NCBI GenBank assembly: GCA_052034085.1
Contig: JBPOJA010000026.1
Location: 1 to 64,000, forward strand
DNA: 64,000 nucleotides
Direction of reading: 5' to 3'
From: UBA1426 sp052034085
GTDB lineage: Bacteria > Bacillota > Clostridia > Peptostreptococcales > Anaerovoracaceae
Position 1 is the first letter of the stretch. Every line of letters starts with the position of its first letter. Shown in pieces: positions 50,800 to 59,328 of this stretch. The position numbers and the translations under genes are program-made. Under the pieces are notes generated by a model. It saw nothing but the letters and a program-made list of their open reading frames with translations, was not told where the DNA came from and searched no databases.

Positions 50800-52140
50800 T
50801 CATTTCAGTGAGGCCATCATACCGTCATTATAGACTTTTTCAAGTATTACTGCAACAAAGGTGTTGATATAGCTCTCACTGCCGGCTTCTGCTGACGGGA
50901 GTTTTATATAGGTTTTCACGAAATTTCCGGTGTGACCTACCAGGCAGCCGCCATCAACTTCTTCCACCAGCACCCTTTCGCTTTTACCTTTTAATCCCTG
51001 CAGGAATTCCCGGGCTGACTCTTCGCCGGCCTTTATCATTTGCGCATTTCTGGCTTTTTTTATCGAAGGATCTATCTGATCTGGCATTTTTGCTGCAGGA
51101 GTTCCTTCTCTCAGCGAATACGGAAATGCGTGGGTTTTGACGAACTTGTTCTCTCTGATTGCTCGCAGGCTTTCCTGAAAATCTTCGTCGCTTTCTCCCG
51201 GAAATCCTACAATGATGTCAGTGGAAATGCCGTAGTCAGGATCCGTAGCCCGGAGTACTTCTATAATTTTCTCGAAATCCTTCATTTGATAGCGGCGGTT
51301 CATAGACTTTAAGGTTCTGTTACTGCCGCTTTGCATCGAGAGATGCATATGATGGGCAAGTTTGTCAAATTTGAGAAGTCTTTCCGCCAGTTGCCAGTCT
51401 ATAACATTGGGCTCAAGGGAACCCAGGCGGATTCGGAAGTCGCCGGGAAGATCGTTCAGCCGGGCCACCAGATTTTCTATGGTTGGCTTTGTACCGTCGC
51501 CGTTCGCCGCCGTCGATTTAAAATCCAGGCCATACAGGGCCGTGTTGATGCCTGTCAGCACCAGCTCCTTGTAACCTTTTTTCAGCAGGTTTTGAGCTTC
51601 TTCCACGATATCTTCTATGCTTCTGCTGCAGACCGGGCCTCTTGCATAGGGAATTATGCAATAAGAACAGAAGCGGTTGCAGCCTTCCTGGATTTTTATC
51701 AGGGCCCTTGTCCTGTCGCCCGGCAGTGTCTGTCCTGAATTTCCCCCCGAAAAATCCAAAAGATTCCGGCCCATGCCCCTGAACTCATGTTCCTCATCCA
51801 TTTTCAACCTGGCTTCAATCAAATCCGGCAAATTAAGTTTTTCTTTATTGCCCAGAATAATGTCAACCCCTTCTATGGCCGCTAAATCGTCGGGGTTTAT
51901 TTCCGCATAGCAGCCGATGGCAGCAACTATGCTTTCGGGATTGAGCTTTTTCATCCGTTTGATATATTGCCTGGATTTCCTGTCTGCCAGGTGGGTTACG
52001 GTACAGGTGTTGACTACATAAACATCTGCCATCTCGTCATGATTAACTATGGAGTAGCCCCGTCCGGCAAAATCCTCCATCAGTGAATTGCTTTCGTATT
52101 GATTAACTTTACAGCCTAAAGTGTAGAATGCTACTTTCAT
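50800..52140 (-). CDS. mtaB: tRNA t6A37 methylthiotransferase MtaB
   Basis: A 446-residue radical-SAM enzyme that converts t6A to ms2t6A at tRNA position 37. The N-terminal UPF0004 domain (FYTLGCKVNQYES, CTVTHLADRKSRQ, AIGCYAEI) holds one cluster. The radical-SAM triad is in IQEGCNRFCSYCIIPYARG (~residues 148-166), followed by a TRAM domain. The ATG follows a GGAGCAAC ribosome site that is part of a 24-base unit repeated three times upstream. Confidence 0.95.
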   Translation of the reverse strand: MKVAFYTLGCKVNQYESNSLMEDFAGRGYSIVNHDEMADVYVVNTCTVTHLADRKSRQYIKRMKKLNPESIVAAIGCYAEINPDDLAAIEGVDIILGNKEKLNLPDLIEARLKMDEEHEFRGMGRNLLDFSGGNSGQTLPGDRTRALIKIQEGCNRFCSYCIIPYARGPVCSRSIEDIVEEAQNLLKKGYKELVLTGINTALYGLDFKSTAANGDGTKPTIENLVARLNDLPGDFRIRLGSLEPNVIDWQLAERLLKFDKLAHHMHLSMQSGSNRTLKSMNRRYQMKDFEKIIEVLRATDPDYGISTDIIVGFPGESDEDFQESLRAIRENKFVKTHAFPYSLREGTPAAKMPDQIDPSIKKARNAQMIKAGEESAREFLQGLKGKSERVLVEEVDGGCLVGHTGNFVKTYIKLPSAEAGSESYINTFVAVILEKVYNDGMMASLK

Positions 52141-52142
52141 TG

Positions 52143-52213
52143 TTGCTCCGGTTCGTACGATTGTTATTGCTCCAGTTCGTACATAAGTTATTGCTCCAAT
52201 TCGTACATAATCA
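52143..52213 (-). repeat. 24-base tandem repeat spanning the rsmE end and mtaB leader
   Basis: Three copies of a unit built on TTGCTCCAGTTCGTACATAA occupy 52143-52166, 52167-52190 and 52191-52213. The rightmost two encode the rsmE C-terminus (YELEQ and stop) or its echo, and the leftmost supplies the mtaB ribosome site. Confidence 0.9.
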
Positions 52214-53012
52214 TGGCCAGTGCTGCCGGCCCTGCCGTCTCTGTTCGCAATATTGTTTTACCCAATGAGAGGGCTTTTCCGCCCTTTTCGGTAATCAGGG
52301 CCGCCTCTCCGACGGAAAAGCCTCCTTCCGGGCCAATCACAAGCCCGATTTCAGGCCCTGTTTCAGGTCTTGCTTCAGGCCCTCTTTTCAGCCCGTCTCC
52401 GCCGGTTCCGATTCCTGCTGATGCTGCAGCCGTCAAGGCCAGCCACTGCCTGAGCACATCTTTCATGCTAGTACCCTTTTCATCTTCGTATGGGAAAAGC
52501 ACAAGGTCAAAGTGCCCGAACATTTCTGTCATCTCTTCAAGTTTCAATGGTTCGGCAACTTCGGGTATTATGCCCCTTTTGCACTGTTTAACTGCTTCTG
52601 CGGCCATCCTGTTCCATCTTTGAATTTTGCCCCTGTTTTCTTTATCCTTCACAACTGTACGGCTGCAATATACCGGAACAATCTTATAAACGCCCAGCTC
52701 CACGGATTTTTGAATAATTGTTTCCATTTTTCCCTGCTTGGGAAGGCACTGGAACAAAGTGACCCGGGTGGTCGCCTCGCCTCTGAAAGCCTGTTTATCT
52801 ATAATTCTCCCCACCACTATGGAGTCGTCCCCGACAGATTCAGGAATGCTTACAAGCTCCACAATATACTCGAACTCTGTGGAGTCTGAAACTTCGATCT
52901 TATCGCCGGCCTTAAGTCTCAGCACTTTCACGATATGCTTTATATCGTCTTTATCGATTATTTCTATGTTTTCCCCGCCCACCCGGGCAGGCTCCACAAA
53001 AAACCTGTTCAC
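52188..53012 (-). CDS. rsmE: 16S rRNA m3U1498 methyltransferase RsmE
   Basis: A 274-residue SPOUT methyltransferase. The N-terminal PUA-like domain (DIKHIVKVLRLKAGDKIEV) is followed by VTLFQCLPKQGKMETIIQKS and the knotted C-terminus, LVIGPEGGFSVGEA with SLGKTILRTETAGPAAL. Before the SAM knot lies an extra low-complexity stretch (GTGGDGLKRGPEARPETG) made of repeated CCTGAA-like bases. It follows prmA by 24 bases, the standard order. Confidence 0.93.
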   Translation of the reverse strand: MNRFFVEPARVGGENIEIIDKDDIKHIVKVLRLKAGDKIEVSDSTEFEYIVELVSIPESVGDDSIVVGRIIDKQAFRGEATTRVTLFQCLPKQGKMETIIQKSVELGVYKIVPVYCSRTVVKDKENRGKIQRWNRMAAEAVKQCKRGIIPEVAEPLKLEEMTEMFGHFDLVLFPYEDEKGTSMKDVLRQWLALTAAASAGIGTGGDGLKRGPEARPETGPEIGLVIGPEGGFSVGEAALITEKGGKALSLGKTILRTETAGPAALAMIMYELEQ

Positions 53013-53036
53013 CTTATTTTGTCTTAACCTCCGGGG

Positions 53037-54011
53037 TCATTGCTTGAATCTGGCCCCTATGGCACACCATTCTCCTTCTTCCATAATCTTGTCTATAATG
53101 AAGCCGGCATCCAGCAGGCTTTTTACAATTTCGTCCTCTTTCTCAATCAGGATGCCTGAAGATATGAAGACTCCGTTTTCTTTAAGGTTTGGCCTGACCA
53201 GTGGGGCAAGCCTGATAACCAGGTCTGCCATCAGGTTGGCCACAACTATATCCGCCACAAATTCCACACCCTCATTTAGATCGCCTTTGATTATGGTGAT
53301 TTTTTCTTCCTGGCCATTTCTTTTTATATTTTCCATGGCAACTGGTATGGCAACCGGATTAATTTCAATACCCAGTACTTCTTGCGCCCCAAGAAGAGCT
53401 GCCGCCAGGCTTAATATGCCCGAACCGGCTCCAATGTCAAGCACAGCCGGGCCATTCAGCGAACTGCTCTTCTCACCCTGCCCCGGGTTTCCGGCAAAGC
53501 CGGCTTTCATGTATTCTTCCATGAGTTCAATGCAAAGCCTGCTGGTGGGATGATCGCCGGTTCCAAAAGCCATACCGGGATCCAGATCAATTACCAATTC
53601 GCCTGCTGCCGCCCGGTATTCCTCCCAGCTGGGCCTGACAACTATTTTTTCGGTAATGTGAACCGGTTTGAAATACTCTTTCCATTTATGCTGCCAGTCA
53701 TCAGAGTCCGCCGGAGAAATTTCAACTTTTTCAGGCCGGAAAGGCCGTAATGTTTCCAAAGCTTCATCCAGAAGTTCCAGACCTTTTTCGCTGTCTTCCA
53801 GATAAAACTCAATGCCGGGTTCCATATTCCTGATAGCCTCCACTGAAGGATCAATATAGTCCCAGTCATACTCATTCTTTTTCCGGACAAGTTCATTAAA
53901 GGAGCCCGGATCGTGGATTTCCGATCCTGTTTCGATAGCTTCGAATATAGCTCCCGCCATGTCTTCTAAACTGTTGCTCTTGGCATATACTTTGATTTTT
54001 ATATAGTTCAT
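53037..54011 (-). CDS. prmA: Ribosomal protein L11 methyltransferase
   Basis: About 324 residues. PrmA trimethylates Lys and the N-terminus of L11. The SAM site is VLDIGAGSGILSLAAALLG, with DLDPGMAFGTGDHPTSRLC and NLMADLVIRLAPLV. The start is the ATG of NYIKIKVYAKS at 54011. The longer open frame (to 54062) is translation of REP palindrome P4 and should be rejected. It follows dnaJ, as in most Firmicutes. Confidence 0.94.
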   Translation of the reverse strand: MNYIKIKVYAKSNSLEDMAGAIFEAIETGSEIHDPGSFNELVRKKNEYDWDYIDPSVEAIRNMEPGIEFYLEDSEKGLELLDEALETLRPFRPEKVEISPADSDDWQHKWKEYFKPVHITEKIVVRPSWEEYRAAAGELVIDLDPGMAFGTGDHPTSRLCIELMEEYMKAGFAGNPGQGEKSSSLNGPAVLDIGAGSGILSLAAALLGAQEVLGIEINPVAIPVAMENIKRNGQEEKITIIKGDLNEGVEFVADIVVANLMADLVIRLAPLVRPNLKENGVFISSGILIEKEDEIVKSLLDAGFIIDKIMEEGEWCAIGARFKQ

Positions 54012-54035
54012 TTTTTGCCTACTGAATGACAGGGA

Positions 54036-54089
54036 ATGACAGGGGGACAGCCCTTTTGACACATGTCAAAAGGGCTGTCCCCCTGTCAT
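54036..54089. repeat. REP-like palindrome P4 between dnaJ and prmA
   Basis: A 26-base arm at 54036-54061 and its exact complement at 54064-54089 with a 2-base loop, GGGGGACAGCCC subtype. It begins 5 bases after the dnaJ stop and could end or attenuate transcription of the heat-shock operon. Confidence 0.9.
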
Positions 54090-54093
54090 GTCA

Positions 54094-55248
54094 TTATTTA
54101 AACAAATCTTTCACTGCGCCGGCAAAGCTTTTCTTCTTTGTATAAGAATCATCGGTCAGGCCGGCGCCCATATCTTTAATAAGATTCTTCTGCCTGGCGT
54201 TCAGCTTGGTGGGCACTTCCAGTTTCACTTTTATATAAAGGTCACCCACCCTGCTGCTTCTCACACTCTTAACACCTTTGCCTTTCAGGCGGAATATGGT
54301 GTCAGGCTGGGTTCCCTCAGGAACCTTATAGCTGACCTTTTCCTTCATAGTCGGAACAACTATATCTGCTCCCAGAGCTGCCTGGTCAAAGGTTATGGGG
54401 ATCTCAAGCCAGAGGTCGTTACCTTCACGCCTGAAGAGCTTGTGGGGCTCAACGGAGATTACCACATAAAGGTCGCCTGCCGGGCCTCCGTTCTTGCCCG
54501 GCTCTCCCTGGCCCTTGATGGAAATTACAGAATCATTGTCCACGCCTGCCGGAACTTCCACGGCTATAGTCACCTGTTTTTTCAGCTTGCCTTTGCCGTT
54601 GCAGAGCTTGCAGGGATCCTCCACGACTTCTCCGGTACCTTCACAGGTGGGGCAGGATTGAACGTTTACAAACTGGCCAAAAGGCGTTCTCTGAGTACTC
54701 CTTACCTCTCCGCTTCCTCCGCAGGTGGGACAGGTTTTCTTGCCGGAACCTTTGCTGGCACCGGTGCCCTTGCAGCCTTCACAGATAACGGTCTTTGTAA
54801 TCTTTAAATTCTTCTTGGCACCGAAAACAGCCTCTTCAAAAGTAATTCTGAGACCTTTCTGCAGATCTGCACCCCTTTGAGGGCCTGTTCTCCTGGGCTG
54901 GCCGTAGCCGGCTGCTCCGCCGAACATGCTGCCGAAAATATCGCCGAATATGTCCTCAAAACCACCGGCTCCGCCAAAACCGCCAAAGCCGCCGGCCCCG
55001 CCGAATCCCGCACTGGGATCTACGCCGGCGTGGCCGAATCTGTCATACTTATCCTTTTGCTTAGGATCCGATAAAATACCGTAGGCCTCATTTACTTCCT
55101 TAAACTTTTCCTCCGCAGTCTTGTCTCCGGGGTTCCTGTCAGGATGATATTCCATAGCCTTCTTTCTGAAGGCCGATTTAATCTCATCCTCACTGGCGCC
55201 CTTCTTTATGCCAAGGACTTCGTAATAATCTCTCTTTTGTTCTGCCAT
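54094..55248 (-). CDS. dnaJ: Chaperone DnaJ
   Basis: A 384-residue type I Hsp40, co-chaperone of DnaK. The J domain carries HPDRNPGDK. A Gly/Phe-rich region (AGGFGGFGGAGGFEDIFGD) follows, then four zinc repeats: CEGCKGTG, CPTCGGSG, CPTCEGTG and CKLCNGKG. The C-terminal peptide-binding domains are complete. It lies 54 bases after dnaK and is under HrcA/CIRCE control through the operon. Confidence 0.96.
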   Translation of the reverse strand: MAEQKRDYYEVLGIKKGASEDEIKSAFRKKAMEYHPDRNPGDKTAEEKFKEVNEAYGILSDPKQKDKYDRFGHAGVDPSAGFGGAGGFGGFGGAGGFEDIFGDIFGSMFGGAAGYGQPRRTGPQRGADLQKGLRITFEEAVFGAKKNLKITKTVICEGCKGTGASKGSGKKTCPTCGGSGEVRSTQRTPFGQFVNVQSCPTCEGTGEVVEDPCKLCNGKGKLKKQVTIAVEVPAGVDNDSVISIKGQGEPGKNGGPAGDLYVVISVEPHKLFRREGNDLWLEIPITFDQAALGADIVVPTMKEKVSYKVPEGTQPDTIFRLKGKGVKSVRSSRVGDLYIKVKLEVPTKLNARQKNLIKDMGAGLTDDSYTKKKSFAGAVKDLFK

Positions 55249-55302
55249 GGGTATTCGTCTCCCGCTAAATTATCTTCCTTTATTATTTATTTTCAGCTTT
55301 CT

Positions 55303-57216
55303 TTAGTTTTCTTCGCTGCTTCCGTTTTCATCATCTTCCACTACTTCGAACTCCGCGTCAACCACATTGTCATGTTCGCCGGCTGAGGAAGCACCGCTTC
55401 CAAAGTCACCGCCGCCAAAGCTGTCGGCACCGCTTGGGTCAAAGCCGCCCTGGGCTCCCTGGGCTCCCTGGGCTCCCTGGGCCTGCTGATACAGTTTAGC
55501 AGAAATTGTGTGGAAATGCTCGGTTAATGCATCAGTTTTTGCTTTTATTTCTTCCAGTGTACCGTTTTCAAGCACAGCACTGAGGTCATCTTTTGCACTG
55601 ACTATGGTGTCTTTTTCAGAATCTGACAGGCTGCCTTCCAGCTCCTTCAGTGATTTTTCCGTCTCGTAGATTAAGCTTTCAGCCTTGTTTCTGGCTTCAA
55701 CCTCTTCTTTTCTTCTCCTGTCCTCTTCGGCAAACTGCTCAGCTTCTTTAACCTTCTGCTTGATTTCTTCATCGCTCAGTTTGGTTGATGAAGTTATGGT
55801 AATCCTCTGCTCCCTGCCTGTGCCCAGGTCTTTGGCACTGACGTTTACAATGCCGTTGGCGTCTATGTCAAAAGTAACTTCAATCTGGGGCACTCCTCTG
55901 GGTGCGGGAGGAATTCCGCTGAGCTGAAATCTGCCTAAAGTAATGTTGCCGGCCGCCATTTCCCTTTCACCCTGCATTACGTGAATATCCACTGCGCTCT
56001 GGTTGTCTGCAGCCGTGGAGAAAATCTGGCTCTTCTTGGTAGGTATGGTTGTGTTTCTCTCGATCAGCCTGGTGGCAACTCCGCCCAGAGTCTCTATGGA
56101 CAGGGACAGAGGTGTTACGTCCAGAAGAAGCACGTCCTTAACTTCACCGGTCAGAACTCCGGCCTGGATGGCCGCACCTATGGCAACACATTCGTCGGGG
56201 TTGATGCCCTTAAAAGGTTCTTTGCCTGTAATTTTCTTTACTGCATCCTGAACGGCTGGAATTCTTGTGGATCCCCCTACCAGAATAACTTTTTCCAGAT
56301 CCGATGCGGTAACGCCGGCATCAGCCATAGCCTTTTTCATGGGGTCAATGGTCTTCTCTACCAGATGGCTGGTAAGCTGGTCAAATTTCGCCCTGGTTAT
56401 ATCCATGTTCAGGTGCAAAGGACCTTCCGGATTAACCGTGATAAATGGCAGGTTTACGCTGGTGGTCTGGGCTGAGGACAATTCCTTTTTCGCCTTTTCC
56501 GCGGCTTCCTTCAGCCTCTGCAGAGCCATTTTGTCACTTCTCAGATCCACGCCATTTTCCTTGGCAAAGCTGTCTGCTATGAAATTTACCAGTGCATCGT
56601 CAAAGTCGTCGCCGCCAAGTTTATTGTTGCCGTTGGTGGCCAGAACTTCAAATACTCCGTCTCCAAGGTCCAGTATGGAAACGTCAAATGTGCCACCGCC
56701 AAGGTCATATACCAGAATCTTGTGGTTGGCACCGCTTTCTTTATCAAGACCGTAGGCCAAAGATGCCGCCGTGGGCTCATTTATAATTCTTTTTACGTCA
56801 AGACCTGCAATCTTTCCGGCATCGGCAGTTGCCTGCTTCTGACTGTCTGTGAAGTAAGCCGGCACCGTGATAACCGCCTCTGTAATTTTTTCACCCAGGT
56901 AGGCTTCTGCATCCTGCTTGAGTTTTGATAGTATCATTGCAGAAATATCCTGCGGTGTGTAGGTTTTGCCATCTATGGTAACTGTATAGTTGGTTCCCAT
57001 TTCTCTCTTGATGGACATTACTGTTCTGGTGGGGTTGGTTATGGCCTGACGCTTGGCTGTCTCGCCTACCAGTCTTTCGCCATTTTTGGCAAATGCAACT
57101 ATGGAGGGTGTAGTCCTGTTGCCTTCTGCGTTGGCTATTACAACGGGCTCTCCCCCTTCTAAAACGGATACTACCGAGTTTGTTGTTCCTAAATCAATTC
57201 CTATTACTTTTCCCAT
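55303..57216 (-). CDS. dnaK: Chaperone DnaK (Hsp70)
   Basis: A 637-residue Hsp70. GIDLGTTNSVVSV opens the ATPase domain; DLGGGTFDVSILDLG and VGGSTRIPAVQ follow. The substrate domain has GIPPAPRGVPQIEVTFDID. The C-terminal tail holds a 9-base tandem giving GAQGAQGAQGGF and ends in acidic residues. Normal length. Third gene of the hrcA operon. Confidence 0.97.
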   Translation of the reverse strand: MGKVIGIDLGTTNSVVSVLEGGEPVVIANAEGNRTTPSIVAFAKNGERLVGETAKRQAITNPTRTVMSIKREMGTNYTVTIDGKTYTPQDISAMILSKLKQDAEAYLGEKITEAVITVPAYFTDSQKQATADAGKIAGLDVKRIINEPTAASLAYGLDKESGANHKILVYDLGGGTFDVSILDLGDGVFEVLATNGNNKLGGDDFDDALVNFIADSFAKENGVDLRSDKMALQRLKEAAEKAKKELSSAQTTSVNLPFITVNPEGPLHLNMDITRAKFDQLTSHLVEKTIDPMKKAMADAGVTASDLEKVILVGGSTRIPAVQDAVKKITGKEPFKGINPDECVAIGAAIQAGVLTGEVKDVLLLDVTPLSLSIETLGGVATRLIERNTTIPTKKSQIFSTAADNQSAVDIHVMQGEREMAAGNITLGRFQLSGIPPAPRGVPQIEVTFDIDANGIVNVSAKDLGTGREQRITITSSTKLSDEEIKQKVKEAEQFAEEDRRRKEEVEARNKAESLIYETEKSLKELEGSLSDSEKDTIVSAKDDLSAVLENGTLEEIKAKTDALTEHFHTISAKLYQQAQGAQGAQGAQGGFDPSGADSFGGGDFGSGASSAGEHDNVVDAEFEVVEDDENGSSEEN

Positions 57217-57291
57217 TTCTTTCTTCCTCCTGTGATTTCTGTTATCTGTATATCTTGTATCTCTATTTGTCCGATTAATTCCTTATTTAAT

Positions 57292-57864
57292 CTATTCGGC
57301 CACTATCACCATGGATGGTCTTATAACTTTCTTGTTCAGCATATAACCCTTTTGCAAAACTGTGGTTATGTGGCCCTTTTCTGTTTCATCCGTGCTTTCA
57401 GTCTGCACTGCATGATGAAAGTTCGGATCAAATTCCTGGTTTTCCGTGGGAATTTCCTCCAGGCCGGATTTGGTCAGCACGCCCATAAGCTGCTTAAAAA
57501 TCATCTCCATGCCCTCTTTCATTCCCGTGTCCGCTGTTTCCACCGCCAGGGCTCTGTCAAAATTATCTATAACGGCTAAAAGCTCCGTCATAATCTTTTC
57601 ATTGGCATAGGAGTATATGTCGTTTTTCTCCTTGTCCACCCTACGCCTGAAGTTCTGGAAGTCGGCCGCCAGCCGCAAATACTTGGTGTTTAGTTCCTCC
57701 TCTTCCTGTGAAAGCTGGTCGTCTTTTGCCATCGTTTCATCTGATGATTCAACTTTTTCGTCTGTTTCACCGGCCGTCTTGGCCTCCTCTTCCGACTGTT
57801 CTGAAATATCCTCCAGATTGTCCATCAGATCTTTTTCTTCTGCCGCACCTTTTTTACTCTTCAT
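57292..57864 (-). CDS. grpE: Nucleotide exchange factor GrpE
   Basis: A 190-residue GrpE. A long acidic N-terminal helix precedes the coiled coil (LRLAADFQNFRRRVDKEKND) and the C-terminal beta domain (VIRPSMVIVAE). It releases ADP from DnaK. The start overlaps the hrcA stop by 11 bases, so the two are translationally coupled. Confidence 0.95.
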   Translation of the reverse strand: MKSKKGAAEEKDLMDNLEDISEQSEEEAKTAGETDEKVESSDETMAKDDQLSQEEEELNTKYLRLAADFQNFRRRVDKEKNDIYSYANEKIMTELLAVIDNFDRALAVETADTGMKEGMEMIFKQLMGVLTKSGLEEIPTENQEFDPNFHHAVQTESTDETEKGHITTVLQKGYMLNKKVIRPSMVIVAE

Positions 57865-58903
57865 CCTCTTCTCCTTCTTCTCCGGTTATAAATGCCTCGT
57901 TTAAATGATCAGTCATATATTCCATAATCGAGGTTATCTGGCCGTACTGCATTCTTGTGGGGCCGATGACCCCCAGTCTGCCCACCAGCTTGCCGTCGAT
58001 TTTATATGTAGCTGTGATTAAACTGCACTCCTTCAGGGTTTCGTCAATATTTTCCTCGCCTATGGTGATAATCACTCCCTTGTCCCTGTTAACCAGAACC
58101 CGGGGGAAATCCTTGCTGTTAATCATTTCAAGGAAAATTTTCGCCTTTTCTATGTCGTTGTATTCAGGCAGATTGAAAATATTCAGAAGCCCTTCCATGT
58201 AAAACTCTTCGTCCAGCATATTCTCCAAAGTCCTCATAAATCGAGGCATGATGGAGTCGGCCAGTTTGCTGAGTGCATCTATGTCAACTTCAAAGTTACG
58301 CACAATGTCCATTGTCAGTATGTCGGACAGCTTCTTGCCTTTGTAGTTGTGAGTCAGCACCTTTGCCAGCAGCTCCAGCTGGTCCTCTTTATATGGAACC
58401 TTGGGCTGGAGTATGGTGTTGGTGGATTTGCCGCTTTCGGCAACAAGCACCAGAACCACACTGTTTTCATCTATGGGTACGATATTTACATACCTGAGCA
58501 CATCCTCATGCTGGCTTGGCGTTACCGCAAAAGAGGTCAGGCTGGTAAGCTCCGACAGCAGTTTGGCCGCATGTTCAACAGTCTGGCTGAATTCATTGAG
58601 CTTGGTGTTCAGGTTGTTTCTGATCCGCTCTTTTTCCAACTTTGAAAGCTCATGCCTTTCCATAAGGCTGTCCACATACAGGCGGTAAGCTTTTGTGGAC
58701 GGAACCCTGCCTGCCGATGTGTGAGGATGGGTCAGGAAGCCCATCTCCTCCAGATCAGCCATTTCGTTTCTTATGGTGGCGGGACTGATGCCCATTCCAT
58801 ACCTACGGGACAAGGTGCGGGATCCTACAGGCTCGGCGGAAACTATAAAATCCGTGATTATAGCCTGAAGAATCTTAAGTTTTCTTTCGTTTAAATCCAT
58901 CAT
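57854..58903 (-). CDS. hrcA: Heat-inducible transcription repressor HrcA
   Basis: A 349-residue repressor. The N-terminal winged helix includes RTLSRRYGMGISPATIRNEM, then LTHPHTSAGRVPS. The C-terminal GAF-like domain ends LGVIGPTRMQYGQI. It binds CIRCE, a perfect copy of which lies 24 bases before its ATG, so the operon is self-repressed and released on heat stress. Confidence 0.96.
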   Translation of the reverse strand: MMDLNERKLKILQAIITDFIVSAEPVGSRTLSRRYGMGISPATIRNEMADLEEMGFLTHPHTSAGRVPSTKAYRLYVDSLMERHELSKLEKERIRNNLNTKLNEFSQTVEHAAKLLSELTSLTSFAVTPSQHEDVLRYVNIVPIDENSVVLVLVAESGKSTNTILQPKVPYKEDQLELLAKVLTHNYKGKKLSDILTMDIVRNFEVDIDALSKLADSIMPRFMRTLENMLDEEFYMEGLLNIFNLPEYNDIEKAKIFLEMINSKDFPRVLVNRDKGVIITIGEENIDETLKECSLITATYKIDGKLVGRLGVIGPTRMQYGQITSIMEYMTDHLNEAFITGEEGEEDEE

Positions 58904-58926
58904 TTCCCTCCTCCCGTTTCATTTTA

Positions 58927-58953
58927 TTAGCACTCTTACCAAGTGAGTGCTAA
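58927..58953. promoter_or_regulatory. CIRCE operator
   Basis: A perfect CIRCE: TTAGCACTC, nine bases, GAGTGCTAA. It lies between the -10 box and the hrcA start, the standard position for HrcA repression of hrcA-grpE-dnaK-dnaJ. Confidence 0.98.
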
Positions 58954-58962
58954 TCTAACAAT

Positions 58963-58991
58963 AATATACTACCCGAAAAGGCCCTTGTCAA
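58963..58991 (-). promoter_or_regulatory. Sigma-A promoter of the hrcA operon
   Basis: TTGACA (58986-58991), a 17-base spacer and TATATT (58963-58968) on the minus strand; transcription should start near the CIRCE. Confidence 0.9.
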
Positions 58992-58997
58992 ACAGTT

Positions 58998-59285
58998 TTA
59001 CGGGGTTTTTCTTTCCTCAAGATAATCAATTAATTTTTTGTGAAATTCGCATTTGAAAGAACAGAGTTTTTCAGTAATCCTCTGCCTTGTCCGGAGAGCT
59101 TTTCCCGTTCCGGGTATGTCAAAAAAGACGAATCCGTCCGCATACCAGAGATCTTCCCCCCTGGTGTTGTCCACAATGCGGCCATCCAGGCAGCTCATCA
59201 GCCAGTCCATGTCATCTTCCTTGTCAATGTGGGCAAAGGGGGGTGTTTTAATTATTTCATCGTAATACTGCTTGTACTCTTTCAC
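58998..59285 (-). CDS. Hypothetical 95-residue protein
   Basis: A small acidic protein (GTG start, AAGGAGGAG ~10 bases before). The sequence has WLMSCLDGRIVDNTRGEDLWY then FVFFDIPGTGKALRTRQRI. No family recognised, no signal or membrane helix. It lies between glpK and the hrcA promoter, in the same direction. The good ribosome site and compact spacing support a real gene. Function unknown. Confidence 0.65.
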   Translation of the reverse strand: MKEYKQYYDEIIKTPPFAHIDKEDDMDWLMSCLDGRIVDNTRGEDLWYADGFVFFDIPGTGKALRTRQRITEKLCSFKCEFHKKLIDYLEERKTP

Positions 59286-59328
59286 TTTGCAGGCTCCTCC
59301 TTACAGTTTTGGGCTGCACGCAGGCTTC

